A stretch of 63,887 bases of DNA from Bacteroides sp. (lineage in GTDB: Bacteria; Bacteroidota; Bacteroidia; Bacteroidales; Muribaculaceae), in assembly GCA_014802045.1 (NCBI GenBank), contig JAAVDA010000032.1:1-63887 (forward strand). The letters are read 5' to 3'. Position numbers and translations under genes: made by a program. Below are positions 8,405-17,276 of this stretch, in pieces. The first letter of the stretch is position 1, and each line of letters begins with the position of its first letter. Under the pieces are notes generated by a model, which did not search any database, was not told the origin of the DNA, and worked only from the letters and a program-made list of their open reading frames with translations.

Positions 8405-8429
8405 CAATGAAATCTTAGGTATAAGGAGT

Positions 8430-8726
8430 ATGAGGATAATATCGGCACGGACTATACGTCTATATTACGAGGCTCATCCGGCTTCGAGGGCCGCTCTGCA
8501 AGATTGGAGCAAGAAGGTTGAAGCGGCTGAGTGGAAAGACTTAAATGATATGCGCAGGACGTTTAATAGTGTTGACTATGTGGGAAATCAGCATTATGTG
8601 TTTAATATAAAGGGGAATGATTTCAGGCTTGTTGCCGTAGTGAAGTTTACTGTGCATTTCGTGTTGATACGTTTTATAGGCACACATGCTGAATATGATA
8701 AGATAACTGACATCGCTAATATATAA
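8430..8726 (+). CDS. higB: HigB-type mRNA interferase toxin
   Basis: The 98-residue protein matches the HigB toxin family (PF09907; RelE/ParE fold): MRIISARTIRLYYEAHPASR at the start, the central FNIKGNDFRLVAVVKF strand pair, and the C-terminal FIGTHAEYDKI with the conserved His. Such toxins cleave mRNA on the ribosome. It precedes the antitoxin by 11 bp, the reversed gene order typical of hig modules. No signs of truncation are seen. Confidence 0.9.
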   Translation: MRIISARTIRLYYEAHPASRAALQDWSKKVEAAEWKDLNDMRRTFNSVDYVGNQHYVFNIKGNDFRLVAVVKFTVHFVLIRFIGTHAEYDKITDIANI

Positions 8727-8737
8727 ATAATAGAGTT

Positions 8738-9103
8738 ATGGTAAAGATAGAAAATGAGGCGCAATATGCAGGCGCGCTGAAGAGAGTGGAGGAACTGATG
8801 CTTAAACTCCCAGAAGATACTCCGATGGATGATCCTGAAATGGTGGAGCTTGTGCTTCTCGGAAATCTTGTGGCTGACTATGATGAGGAGAATTATCCTA
8901 TCGGGGAGCCGTCGCTGATAGATGTGATGAAGCTGAGGATGTATGAGATGGGGCTGACTCAGGCTGCACTTGCCAAGCTGATAGGCGTGAGTCCGTCGCG
9001 GGTGTGCGATTATCTGTCGGGTAAGAGTGAGCCGACGCTGAAGGTGGGACGTGTGATAAGCCAGAAGCTTAATATCGATCCGGCGATAGTGCTGGGGGTA
9101 TGA
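8738..9103 (+). CDS. higA: HigA-type antitoxin with helix-turn-helix domain
   Basis: The 121-residue partner of HigB has an acidic N-terminal half (about 1-65) that likely wraps the toxin, and a C-terminal XRE-type helix-turn-helix (about 68-115: MGLTQAALAKLIGVSPSRVC then YLSGKSEPTL). It should neutralise the toxin and repress the operon, perhaps at the TAGATT-N4-AATCTA palindrome upstream. A degenerate heptamer array begins 13 bases after its stop codon, and no obvious terminator for the plus strand is seen. Confidence 0.9.
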   Translation: MVKIENEAQYAGALKRVEELMLKLPEDTPMDDPEMVELVLLGNLVADYDEENYPIGEPSLIDVMKLRMYEMGLTQAALAKLIGVSPSRVCDYLSGKSEPTLKVGRVISQKLNIDPAIVLGV

Positions 9104-9116
9104 GGGGGGTGAAAAT

Positions 9117-9207
9117 GAAAAATGAAAAATGAGAAATGAGAAATGAAAAATGAAAAATGAAAGATGGGAAATGGGGAATGGGAAATGAGGAATGGGGAAT
9201 GAGGAAT
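9117..9207. repeat. Degenerate heptamer array, 13 units
   Basis: Thirteen units of G(A/G)(A/G)(A/G)(A/G)AT type (GAAAAAT, GAGAAAT, GAAAGAT, GGGAAAT, GGGGAAT, GAGGAAT) fill most of the gap between higA and the groEL terminator, flanked by two GAAAAT hexamers. It is the same family as at 112-452 and 1747-1907 but more degenerate, and here it lies downstream of both genes. Confidence 0.85.
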
Positions 9208-9242
9208 GAAAATGGGGTGGGGTTAGGGCGTTGTATATGAAA

Positions 9243-9272
9243 AAGCTCCGCGGCCGGATGGTCGCGGAGCTT
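9243..9272 (-). terminator. Terminator of groESL
   Basis: Perfect 10-bp stem AAGCTCCGCG/CGCGGAGCTT with a 10-base loop, followed on the minus strand by TTTC and an A/T-rich stretch, 37 bases after the groEL stop codon. Confidence 0.8.
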
Positions 9273-9308
9273 AATATGTAGGTGTTTATTCTATGAGACG
9301 GGATGGGA

Positions 9309-10958
<1,650 letters not shown>

Positions 10959-10975
10959 TTAGAAGTGTGTGTTTG

Positions 10976-11251
10976 TTATTCGGTTATGATGGCGAGGATA
11001 TCGCTCTGGCGCATGATGAGATATTTCTGGCCTTCGAATTCGATTTCGGTGCCGGAATATTTGCCATAGAGCACGGTGTCGCCTTCTTTCACCACCATTT
11101 CCTCGTCTTTGGTGCCGTTGCCGGCGGCGAGAACAGTGCCTTTGAGGGGCTTTTCTTTTGCAGAATCAGGGATGATGATGCCTGCCATAGTCACTTCCTC
11201 TGCGGGAGTGGGGTTGATCAGGACTCTGTCAGCCAATGGTTTGATGTTCAT
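10976..11251 (-). CDS. groES: Co-chaperonin GroES (Hsp10)
   Basis: The 91-residue protein has the GroES start [12 protein letters not shown], a mobile loop (about 16-32, with [12 protein letters not shown]) and the C-terminal [13 protein letters not shown]. It caps GroEL as a heptamer. It is first in the operon, with a 74-base leader if the sigma-54-type promoter at 11337-11351 is used. No CIRCE element (the HrcA operator) is present. Confidence 0.98.
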   Translation of the reverse strand: MNIKPLADRVLINPTPAEEVTMAGIIIPDSAKEKPLKGTVLAAGNGTKDEEMVVKEGDTVLYGKYSGTEIEFEGQKYLIMRQSDILAIITE

Positions 11252-11299
11252 AACTTGATAGTTTTTATTTGGTTATTTTTTATTTTCTCGTTTCAGGAT

Positions 11300-11325
11300 G
11301 TGGATTCGGAAGCTTCTGAATCCAC
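11300..11325 (-). promoter_or_regulatory. Stem-loop at the predicted 5' end of the groESL mRNA
   Basis: A 26-bp near-perfect palindrome: 8-bp arms GTGGATTC/GAATCCAC around GGAAGCTTCT. It begins exactly at the +1 predicted from the sigma-54-type promoter. It could stabilise the mRNA or serve as an operator. Confidence 0.65.
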
Positions 11326-11336
11326 GTTGAAAAGAA

Positions 11337-11351
11337 GCATATTCCGTGCCA
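11337..11351 (-). promoter_or_regulatory. Sigma-54-type (-24/-12) promoter of groESL
   Basis: The minus strand reads TTGGCACGGAATATGC, matching TGGCACG-N4-TTGC with one mismatch and the required GG-N10-GC spacing. It predicts +1 at 11325. No good TAnnTTTG promoter is seen between here and groES. Confidence 0.6.
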
Positions 11352-11361
11352 AAACGAAAGT

Positions 11362-11380
11362 CTGTCAGCCGAACTGACAG
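11362..11380. promoter_or_regulatory. Palindrome upstream of the groESL promoter
   Basis: CTGTCAG-N5-CTGACAG is a perfect 7-bp inverted repeat about 11 bp upstream of the -24 element. It is a likely protein-binding site, for an activator or repressor of the heat-shock operon; the partner is unknown. Confidence 0.55.
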
Positions 11381-11486
11381 ATTGTCATTTTCCGGGCGCA
11401 TGGGTATAACGCCTGCGGGAGAGGAAGCGTTTAATTTTAAGGTTTTTTAATCGAGGAGGCTGTGTAAAGACAGAGAGTATAGACGG

Positions 11487-12215
11487 TTATGGTTTTTCGG
11501 AGGCGGGGAGGGCTGAAAGCACGGCCTCACGTGACTGAGCAATGAGGGTGGCGGTGTCGTGGCCCTCGGCGGGAGGGATAATAGGGCGATGGATTGTGAG
11601 CCTGATGTGGCCTGGGCGGGGGAGCCGGCGGAAACGCGGGAGAACGCTGAAGGCTCCATCTATTGTGAGTGGCACCACCGGCAGGCCGAATTCGACGGCC
11701 AGAGTGTAGGCTCCGCGTTTGAACGCACGTACGGAGCCGTCCCATGTGCGGGCTCCTTCGGGAAAGACAACCACCGACATGCCGCCGCGCAGCAGGCTTT
11801 CGGCGCGTTCCATAGTGTGGCGGAGGCGGGATGGGGTGGATTTGTCCACGTAGATCTGGTGGGCCACTTCGCAGGCATAGCCCACGAGAGGAATCTTGCG
11901 GAGTTCCTGCTTCATCATCCAACGGAAATTGTGGGGGAGCCAGCCGTAGACGGTGAAAATGTCGTAGGCTCCCTGATGGTTGGCCACAAACACGTAGGAT
12001 GTGGACGAATCTATGTTTTCCTTGCCAGTGACGGTGACTCTCACCCATGCGAGCCAGCACATGACGCGGCTCCAGATTTTAGCCGGCCAATAGCCGAACC
12101 AGCGGCCTCCGCCAAGGGCTGAGCCTATGATGGTGATAATCGCCGTGAGGATTGTGGCCACCAGCATGAGTGGCAGCATAATCAGAATCTGATAGATGCG
12201 GTAAAGGAGCATCAT
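11487..12215 (-). CDS. plsC: 1-acyl-sn-glycerol-3-phosphate acyltransferase family protein
   Basis: The 242-residue protein has one or two N-terminal membrane segments (about 1-35), the acyltransferase H-x4-D motif in NHQGAYDIF, and the later block VFPEGARTWDG. These mark PlsC-like lysophosphatidate acyltransferases, which make phosphatidic acid at the inner membrane. The frame is open to 12308 but that start would overlap prfB; ATG 12215 (or 12212) begins MMLLYRIYQ, right before the membrane segment, and leaves a 28-bp gap after prfB. The two genes probably form an operon. Confidence 0.85.
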   Translation of the reverse strand: MMLLYRIYQILIMLPLMLVATILTAIITIIGSALGGGRWFGYWPAKIWSRVMCWLAWVRVTVTGKENIDSSTSYVFVANHQGAYDIFTVYGWLPHNFRWMMKQELRKIPLVGYACEVAHQIYVDKSTPSRLRHTMERAESLLRGGMSVVVFPEGARTWDGSVRAFKRGAYTLAVEFGLPVVPLTIDGAFSVLPRFRRLPRPGHIRLTIHRPIIPPAEGHDTATLIAQSREAVLSALPASEKP

Positions 12216-12243
12216 GGCAACCGGGAGAAGGTGGGGTGAAGGG

Positions 12244-13362
12244 TCAGGATTCGGTTGTGGCGGCAAACTCCATGAGGTAGGCTTTGATGAAGCCGTCGAT
12301 GTCGCCATCCATCACTCCGCTGACGTCGGAGGTCTGATGACCTGTGCGGTGGTCTTTCACGCGGCGGTCGTCGAACACATAGCTGCGTATCTGTGAGCCC
12401 CATTCGATTTTCATTTTGCCGGCTTCGATTTTAGCCTGCTCCTGCATGCGGTGCTGGAGTTCCTTGTCGTAGAGTATGGAGCGGAGCTGGCGCATGGCGT
12501 TTTCTTTGTTTTTGGGCTGGTCGCGGGTCTCGGTGTTTTCGATGAGGATTTCTTCTTTTTCGCCGGTGTAGGGGTCGGTGAACTGATAGCGGAGGCGCAC
12601 TCCCGACTCCACTTTGTTGACGTTCTGACCTCCGGCGCCGCCTGAACGGAAGGTATCCCATGAGAGGAGTGCGGGGTCTACGCGCACTTCGATGGTGTCG
12701 TCGACAAGCGGGGTGACGAAAACGGAGGCGAATGAGGTCATGCGTTTGCCCTGAGCGTTGTAGGGCGACACTCGGACGAGACGGTGCACACCGTTTTCGC
12801 TCTTGAGATATCCGTAGGCGAAGTCGCCCTCGACATTGATGGTGCAGGATTTGATGCCGGCTTCGTCGCCTTCGAGGAGGTTGGCTATAGAGGTCTTGTA
12901 GCCGTGCTGCTCACACCAGCGCAGATACATGCGCATGAGCATCTGGGCCCAGTCCTGGCTTTCGGTGCCTCCGGCTCCGGAGTTGATTTTGAGCACTACT
13001 CCGAGCTTGTCTTCCTCGCGGCGGAGCATGTTGCGGAGTTCAAGGCGCTCTATGCGTTCGATGGCGGTGGTATAGATTTCGTCTATTTCGGATTCGTCCA
13101 TCTCTCCGTCTTTCACGAACTCAAATGCGATGGTCAGCTCTTCGATTGAGTCTTCCACTTCTGCATATCCGTCTATCCAAGCCTGAAGGTCTTTGATTTT
13201 CTTCATCTGAGCCTGAGCTTCTTTGGGGTGTTCCCAGAAGTCGGGCACATGGGTGCGGAGTTCTTCTTCCTCTACTTCGATTTTCTTGGAGTCGATGTCG
13301 AGATAACGGCGGAGTGCGTCTTTGCGTTCGATGGTCTCTTTGAGCTGTTCCTGGGTGATCAT
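12244..13362 (-). CDS. prfB: Peptide chain release factor 2
   Basis: The 372-residue factor catalyses peptide release at UGA and UAA codons. It has the GGQ motif (SGGAGGQNVNK), the RF2-type recognition tripeptide as SPY in VRVSPYNAQG, and the C-terminal GSQIRSYVFDD. The whole protein is in one frame: at the place where many prfB genes carry an in-frame TGA and frameshift site (E. coli CTT-TGA-C), this gene reads CTC-GAC (Leu-Asp). Programmed +1 frameshift autoregulation is therefore absent. It precedes the plsC-like gene. Confidence 0.96.
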   Translation of the reverse strand: MITQEQLKETIERKDALRRYLDIDSKKIEVEEEELRTHVPDFWEHPKEAQAQMKKIKDLQAWIDGYAEVEDSIEELTIAFEFVKDGEMDESEIDEIYTTAIERIERLELRNMLRREEDKLGVVLKINSGAGGTESQDWAQMLMRMYLRWCEQHGYKTSIANLLEGDEAGIKSCTINVEGDFAYGYLKSENGVHRLVRVSPYNAQGKRMTSFASVFVTPLVDDTIEVRVDPALLSWDTFRSGGAGGQNVNKVESGVRLRYQFTDPYTGEKEEILIENTETRDQPKNKENAMRQLRSILYDKELQHRMQEQAKIEAGKMKIEWGSQIRSYVFDDRRVKDHRTGHQTSDVSGVMDGDIDGFIKAYLMEFAATTES

Positions 13363-13387
13363 ATGATGATAGGTGCGGTTTCAGCCG

Positions 13388-13395
13388 CAAAGTTA
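13388..13395 (-). promoter_or_regulatory. -7 box of prfB
   Basis: The minus strand reads TAACTTTG, 25 bases before the prfB ATG. No exact TTTG at -33. Confidence 0.5.
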
Positions 13396-13432
13396 CAAAA
13401 AAGAATCGTAATTAAGCTAAACTCATGCTGCC

Positions 13433-15232
13433 TCAGGCATACATGGCCTCTATTTCGCGGGCATAGCGCGAGGTGATGACCGGGCGCTTAATCTTGAGGG
13501 TGTTGGTGAGCTCTCCCGCTTCCATGGTGAAGGCTTTTGGAAGGAGGGTGAATTTCTTGATTTTCTCGAAGCCGGCCAGCCCTTGCTGCAGTTTCTCGAT
13601 GCGCTGTTCGAGCATGGCACGGATGTCGGCGTTTTTCACAAGGTCGTCGACGGTGCGGTAGGATATGTTTTTCTTCCGGGCATATTCCTTGAGCGCTTCG
13701 AATGCGGGGATGATGATGGCGGTGACATATTTGCGCTGGTCGCCTATGACGGCCACCTGCTCAATGTATTTGTCTTCGCCGAGGCGGCTTTCGAGAGCCT
13801 GCGGGGCGATATATTTGCCGTTGGAGGTCTTGAAGAGGTCTTTGATTCGCTCGGTGAGGATGAGCGCTCCGGAGGCGTCTATGCGTCCGGCGTCGCCGGT
13901 GCGGAACCATCCGTCGGGGGTGAATGCTTCGGAGGTGGCTTCGGGCTTATTGAGATAGCCGGTCATGACTGTGGGGCCTTTGACCTGAATCTCATTGTTG
14001 TCGCCGATGCGCACTCTGATGCGTGGCAGGACGGTGCCTACGGTGCCGATCTGATAGCCGACAGCGGGGAAGCAGGTGACTGTGGCGGTGGTTTCGGAGA
14101 GGCCGTAGCCAATCACTATGTTGATGCCACAGCTATGGAAGAATTCGACGATTGTGGGTGAGAGGGGTGCGCCGGCAGTGGGGAATATGTTGCCGTTTTC
14201 AATGCCGATGGCTTTTTTGAGGGGTGCGAAGACTTTGGCTTCGAAGAAGCGGTAGCGCCATTCGAGTGTGCGGGGCACCCTCTTGCCGAGTCTGACGAAG
14301 TCGAGGTTGCGGCGTCGGCCTGTGCGTAGGGCGAGAGTGGCCATGGCACGCTGGAAGCGAGACATTGACGAGAGCTTTTCTTGCACGGCAGTGTAGACTT
14401 TCTCCCAGAATCGCGGCACAGAGCACATGCAGGTAGGGCGGATGGTCTTGACAGTGGTCTGAATCTCGCGGGTGTCTGTATTGACTGCCACGCGCATGCC
14501 CATGTAGAGGCAGAAGTAGGTCCACGCTCGCTCGAAGATATGACTCAGGGGGAGGAATGAGACTGAGGTGTCTGCATCGGAGAGCATTGTGAGGCGCTCG
14601 CGATGAATCTTCAGGGCTGCATTGAAACAGGAGTGGGGGAGGACTGCTCCTTTAGATTCGCCGGTGGTGCCGGAGGTGTAGATTATCGCGGCAGTGTCTT
14701 CTGGGAGGGCACGCTCGCGGCGGGCATCTACCTCGGCCTGCCATTTGGCGGCAGTTTCTTCGCCGAGTTTCATGAACCGGGCGAAGGTCATTGTTGTGGT
14801 GTCGCCGGGCAGGAGGGTCACATCTTCGAATGTGATGATGTGGCGCAGGCGCGGGAGGGAGGGGGCGAGGGCACGTACAGTGGCATATTGCTCCTGATTG
14901 CCTGTGAAAATTATTTCTACCGATGCGTCGTCGATGATATATCTCACTTGGTCAGACGAGCTTGTGGAATAGATGCTGACGGGGATGGCGCGGTTGGCAA
15001 ACGCGGCGAAATCCACCACAAGCATCTGGGTGCGGTTGGCTGAAAACAGGGCTATGGATGATAGCTCTGCTATGCCGAGGGAGCAGAGGGCGCAGGCGGC
15101 GGTGTCTACCTGAGTGTTGAAGTCGGCCCATGATGTGGCTACCCACTCAGAGCCTTTTTGGCCGCTGAACGCCTCCCGGTGTCCGTAGCGGAGCGCCTGC
15201 TGAGATATAAGATGTGTAAGTATATTTGGCAT
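13433..15232 (-). CDS. Long-chain acyl-CoA synthetase (AMP-forming)
   Basis: The 599-residue enzyme activates fatty acids to acyl-CoA through an acyl-adenylate. Adenylate-forming motifs are in order: IIYTSGTTGESKGAVLPH (P-loop), YGLSETTATV (motif A5), GWFRTGDAG (A7) and KDLFKTSNGKYIAP (A8, fatty-acid type). ATG 15232 is preferred over the upstream ATG at 15280 because a TACCTTTG box lies at 15283-15276, so a start at 15280 would overlap the promoter. It stands alone and ends 70 bp before prfB. FadD-like is likely; substrate length is not readable. Confidence 0.9.
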   Translation of the reverse strand: MPNILTHLISQQALRYGHREAFSGQKGSEWVATSWADFNTQVDTAACALCSLGIAELSSIALFSANRTQMLVVDFAAFANRAIPVSIYSTSSSDQVRYIIDDASVEIIFTGNQEQYATVRALAPSLPRLRHIITFEDVTLLPGDTTTMTFARFMKLGEETAAKWQAEVDARRERALPEDTAAIIYTSGTTGESKGAVLPHSCFNAALKIHRERLTMLSDADTSVSFLPLSHIFERAWTYFCLYMGMRVAVNTDTREIQTTVKTIRPTCMCSVPRFWEKVYTAVQEKLSSMSRFQRAMATLALRTGRRRNLDFVRLGKRVPRTLEWRYRFFEAKVFAPLKKAIGIENGNIFPTAGAPLSPTIVEFFHSCGINIVIGYGLSETTATVTCFPAVGYQIGTVGTVLPRIRVRIGDNNEIQVKGPTVMTGYLNKPEATSEAFTPDGWFRTGDAGRIDASGALILTERIKDLFKTSNGKYIAPQALESRLGEDKYIEQVAVIGDQRKYVTAIIIPAFEALKEYARKKNISYRTVDDLVKNADIRAMLEQRIEKLQQGLAGFEKIKKFTLLPKAFTMEAGELTNTLKIKRPVITSRYAREIEAMYA

Positions 15233-15275
15233 GACGGTGAGGAGGTGAGAGGGACGGTTATAGTGGAAGAGAGAG

Positions 15276-15283
15276 GACAAAGG
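15276..15283 (-). promoter_or_regulatory. -7 box of the acyl-CoA synthetase gene
   Basis: Minus strand TACCTTTG, 43 bases before the chosen start. TTTG motifs occur upstream but not at the ideal 19-20 bp spacing. Confidence 0.45.
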
Positions 15284-15329
15284 TAGGCCTAATCTCTACA
15301 AAACCTAACAAATGGGGCATAAAAAGAGG

Positions 15330-15361
15330 GCGCGGGTTAACATTAGTTTGTTAACCCGCGC
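15330..15361 (-). terminator. Terminator of the sulfatase gene
   Basis: An 11-bp perfect stem CGCGGGTTAAC/GTTAACCCGCG with an 8-base loop lies about 35 bases after the sulfatase stop and is followed on the minus strand by CCCTCTTTTT. Confidence 0.75.
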
Positions 15362-15393
15362 GACGATTTAACTTATGATAACTCTTCAGATGG

Positions 15394-16938
15394 TCAGATT
15401 TCGTCGGGCCAAGGGCAGGGGAGACCGGTGGCGCGCACAGTGGGGCGTGATGCTCCGACAGATCTGAGGCGCTGGCCGAGTTCGGCCGAGAGGCTGCGCA
15501 CTATGTCGGGGTGGGTGTCGGCGAGATTGTGGGTTTCGGAGAGGTCGGCGTCTATATCGAAGAGCATCTTTGAATGGTCGGCATAGTTGTAGATGAGCTT
15601 CCACTGATTTTTTCTGATTGAGCAGCTGAGGTCTATGCCGGGACCGGGCAGCCCCCAGACGTGGGGATAGTTCCAGATGAGAGCGCGGTCTGTAGATGTG
15701 TCGGCGGTACCGTCTATCATCGGCACGAAGCTGACGCCGTCTATGGTGTGGCCGTAGTGGTCGGACTTGGCGGGGTCTATGCCGGCCATTTCAGTGATGG
15801 TGGGGTAGAAATCTTCTATAATAAGATAGGATCCGCATTCAGAGCCGGGAGTGGTGTGGCCGGGCCAGCGCACGATGAGGGGTTCGCGTATGCCCCCTTC
15901 CATGAGAGAGCCTTTGCCGGAGGTGAGGGGAGCATTCTGGGTGTGTGGCTCACCGTCGCGCCATCCGGGTGCGGCAGCCAGGCCACCATTGTCGCTCATG
16001 AATATGATTATGGTGTTGTCGGCCTCACCGTTGGCCTCCACCCAGTCGAGGATATCTCCGAGGCTCTTGTCCATGCCTTCAACGAGCGATGCATAGGCTG
16101 CGTCTTTGGGGGCAAGCCCGCGGTCGAGATGCTTCTGATAGAAGCGGGGGTCGCGGTCGATAGGCACGTGGACCGCATAGTGGGCCATGTAGAGAAACCA
16201 GGGCTGATTGTATTTCTTGGCCTGGTTGAGCGCTTTGATGGCCTCAATGGTGAGGGCTTCAGTGGCAAAGGTGCCGGTGCCCCAATATTTCTCAAGTCCT
16301 TCTATGGCGAAGCGTGAAGTGGGGTTGCCCTGCTCATCGTGGCCGAAATTTTTCTCGCTGAGATAGGTGGCGAGTCCTCCGATGGCGCTTCCGGCCACAT
16401 TGACCTCAAAGCCCCAGTGGTGGGGATTTTCTCCGGGGGTGTCGAAGGCTCCGAGATGGGCTTTGCCTACATGGATGGTGTGGTAGCCGGAGTCTTTGAG
16501 CTCCTGCACGAAGGATGGTCCGACAAATGTGTTGTTGATTCCGGGCACACGCTGGATGCCATTGAAATTCCAGTCGTTGGCGGGGGCAATGGTGTCGTTG
16601 TGTTCGTCGGTGGTCTGGTCGCGGTTGAGGGTCCAGTTTGTCACACCGTGGCGGGCGGCATTCGCTCCAGTGAAGAGGCTGCATCTTGAGGGTGAGCTTA
16701 TGGCCGATGCATAGGCCTGGGTGAATTTCATGCCTGAAGCGGCGAGGCGCTCCATGTTGGGGGTGAGGAAAGTGCGGTTGTAGGCAGTGGTGTCGGGGGT
16801 GAAAGGCACAGATGTGTCCTGCCATCCCATGTCGTCGACCATGAAGAGGATGATATTGGGGCGGGTGTCGGCTGCTCTGAGCGAGGCGGGAAGCAACGCG
16901 GCGAGGGCGGGGATTAAGCAAATATTCCGTGGGGTCAT
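15394..16938 (-). CDS. Secreted Ser-type sulfatase (arylsulfatase family)
   Basis: The 514-residue protein has a signal peptide (about 1-22, cleavage after LRA) and so acts in the periplasm or outside. The sulfatase signature reads S-S-P-S-R at 81-85 followed by CSLFTG, so S81 is the residue that would be converted to formylglycine by an anaerobic sulfatase-maturating enzyme. Metal ligands include D35-D36 in FMVDDMGWQD and the DNGG motif near residue 315. It probably removes sulfate from host or dietary glycans. It is a single gene with no SusC/SusD pair or maturase nearby. Confidence 0.92.
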   Translation of the reverse strand: MTPRNICLIPALAALLPASLRAADTRPNIILFMVDDMGWQDTSVPFTPDTTAYNRTFLTPNMERLAASGMKFTQAYASAISSPSRCSLFTGANAARHGVTNWTLNRDQTTDEHNDTIAPANDWNFNGIQRVPGINNTFVGPSFVQELKDSGYHTIHVGKAHLGAFDTPGENPHHWGFEVNVAGSAIGGLATYLSEKNFGHDEQGNPTSRFAIEGLEKYWGTGTFATEALTIEAIKALNQAKKYNQPWFLYMAHYAVHVPIDRDPRFYQKHLDRGLAPKDAAYASLVEGMDKSLGDILDWVEANGEADNTIIIFMSDNGGLAAAPGWRDGEPHTQNAPLTSGKGSLMEGGIREPLIVRWPGHTTPGSECGSYLIIEDFYPTITEMAGIDPAKSDHYGHTIDGVSFVPMIDGTADTSTDRALIWNYPHVWGLPGPGIDLSCSIRKNQWKLIYNYADHSKMLFDIDADLSETHNLADTHPDIVRSLSAELGQRLRSVGASRPTVRATGLPCPWPDEI

Positions 16939-16994
16939 ATAAATAATGTATATGTGGTTTTATTTTTATCCTGCGGATGGGGATGTTGAGGTTG

Positions 16995-17002
16995 CAAAGA
17001 TA
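16995..17002 (-). promoter_or_regulatory. -7 box of the sulfatase gene
   Basis: Minus strand TATCTTTG, about 57 bases before the start codon; no clear TTTG at -33. Confidence 0.45.
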
Positions 17003-17151
17003 GGGATTTTTAACGAATATCATTGAGGCATAGGTGGGGTGAAGTTTGTTTATTCCTCCATAATCGAGAGAGCGATTAACTGCGGAGGCTTAAAAATAAT
17101 TAATACGGAAAAATTTCCGTAATTAATTACCGAGGTTGACGGAAAAAGCAT

Positions 17152-17159
17152 TATCTTTG
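17152..17159 (+). promoter_or_regulatory. -7 box of pckA
   Basis: TATCTTTG followed by C, in an A/T-rich context, about 118 bases before the pckA start. The -33 region shows TTGAC 13 bp upstream rather than a well-spaced TTTG. Confidence 0.5.
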
Positions 17160-17178
17160 CAGTCGGTAAAGAGGGGAC

Positions 17179-17218
17179 AGCCGCAAGGCTTCTCCCCGCG
17201 CGGCTCCTACGGCGCCGC
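17179..17218 (+). promoter_or_regulatory. Hairpins in the pckA leader
   Basis: The 5' leader holds a small AGCC-GCAA-GGCT hairpin (17179-17190) and a GCGGC/GCCGC stem (17200-17218) whose apical part contains TCCTACGG. A similar hairpin is in the rsmA leader (26218-26242). No known riboswitch class is recognised. Confidence 0.35.
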
Positions 17219-17276
17219 AAAAGAGACAGAAACAAAACAATTAACAATAATAACACCTATTTCAAGTATTACTGAT

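Noticed and set aside
11252-11400. CIRCE element upstream of groES
   Set aside because: The palindromes present do not match TTAGCACTC-N9-GAGTGCTAA.
17160-17276. Riboswitch in the pckA leader
   Set aside because: Two small hairpins only; no conserved core of a known riboswitch class is visible.
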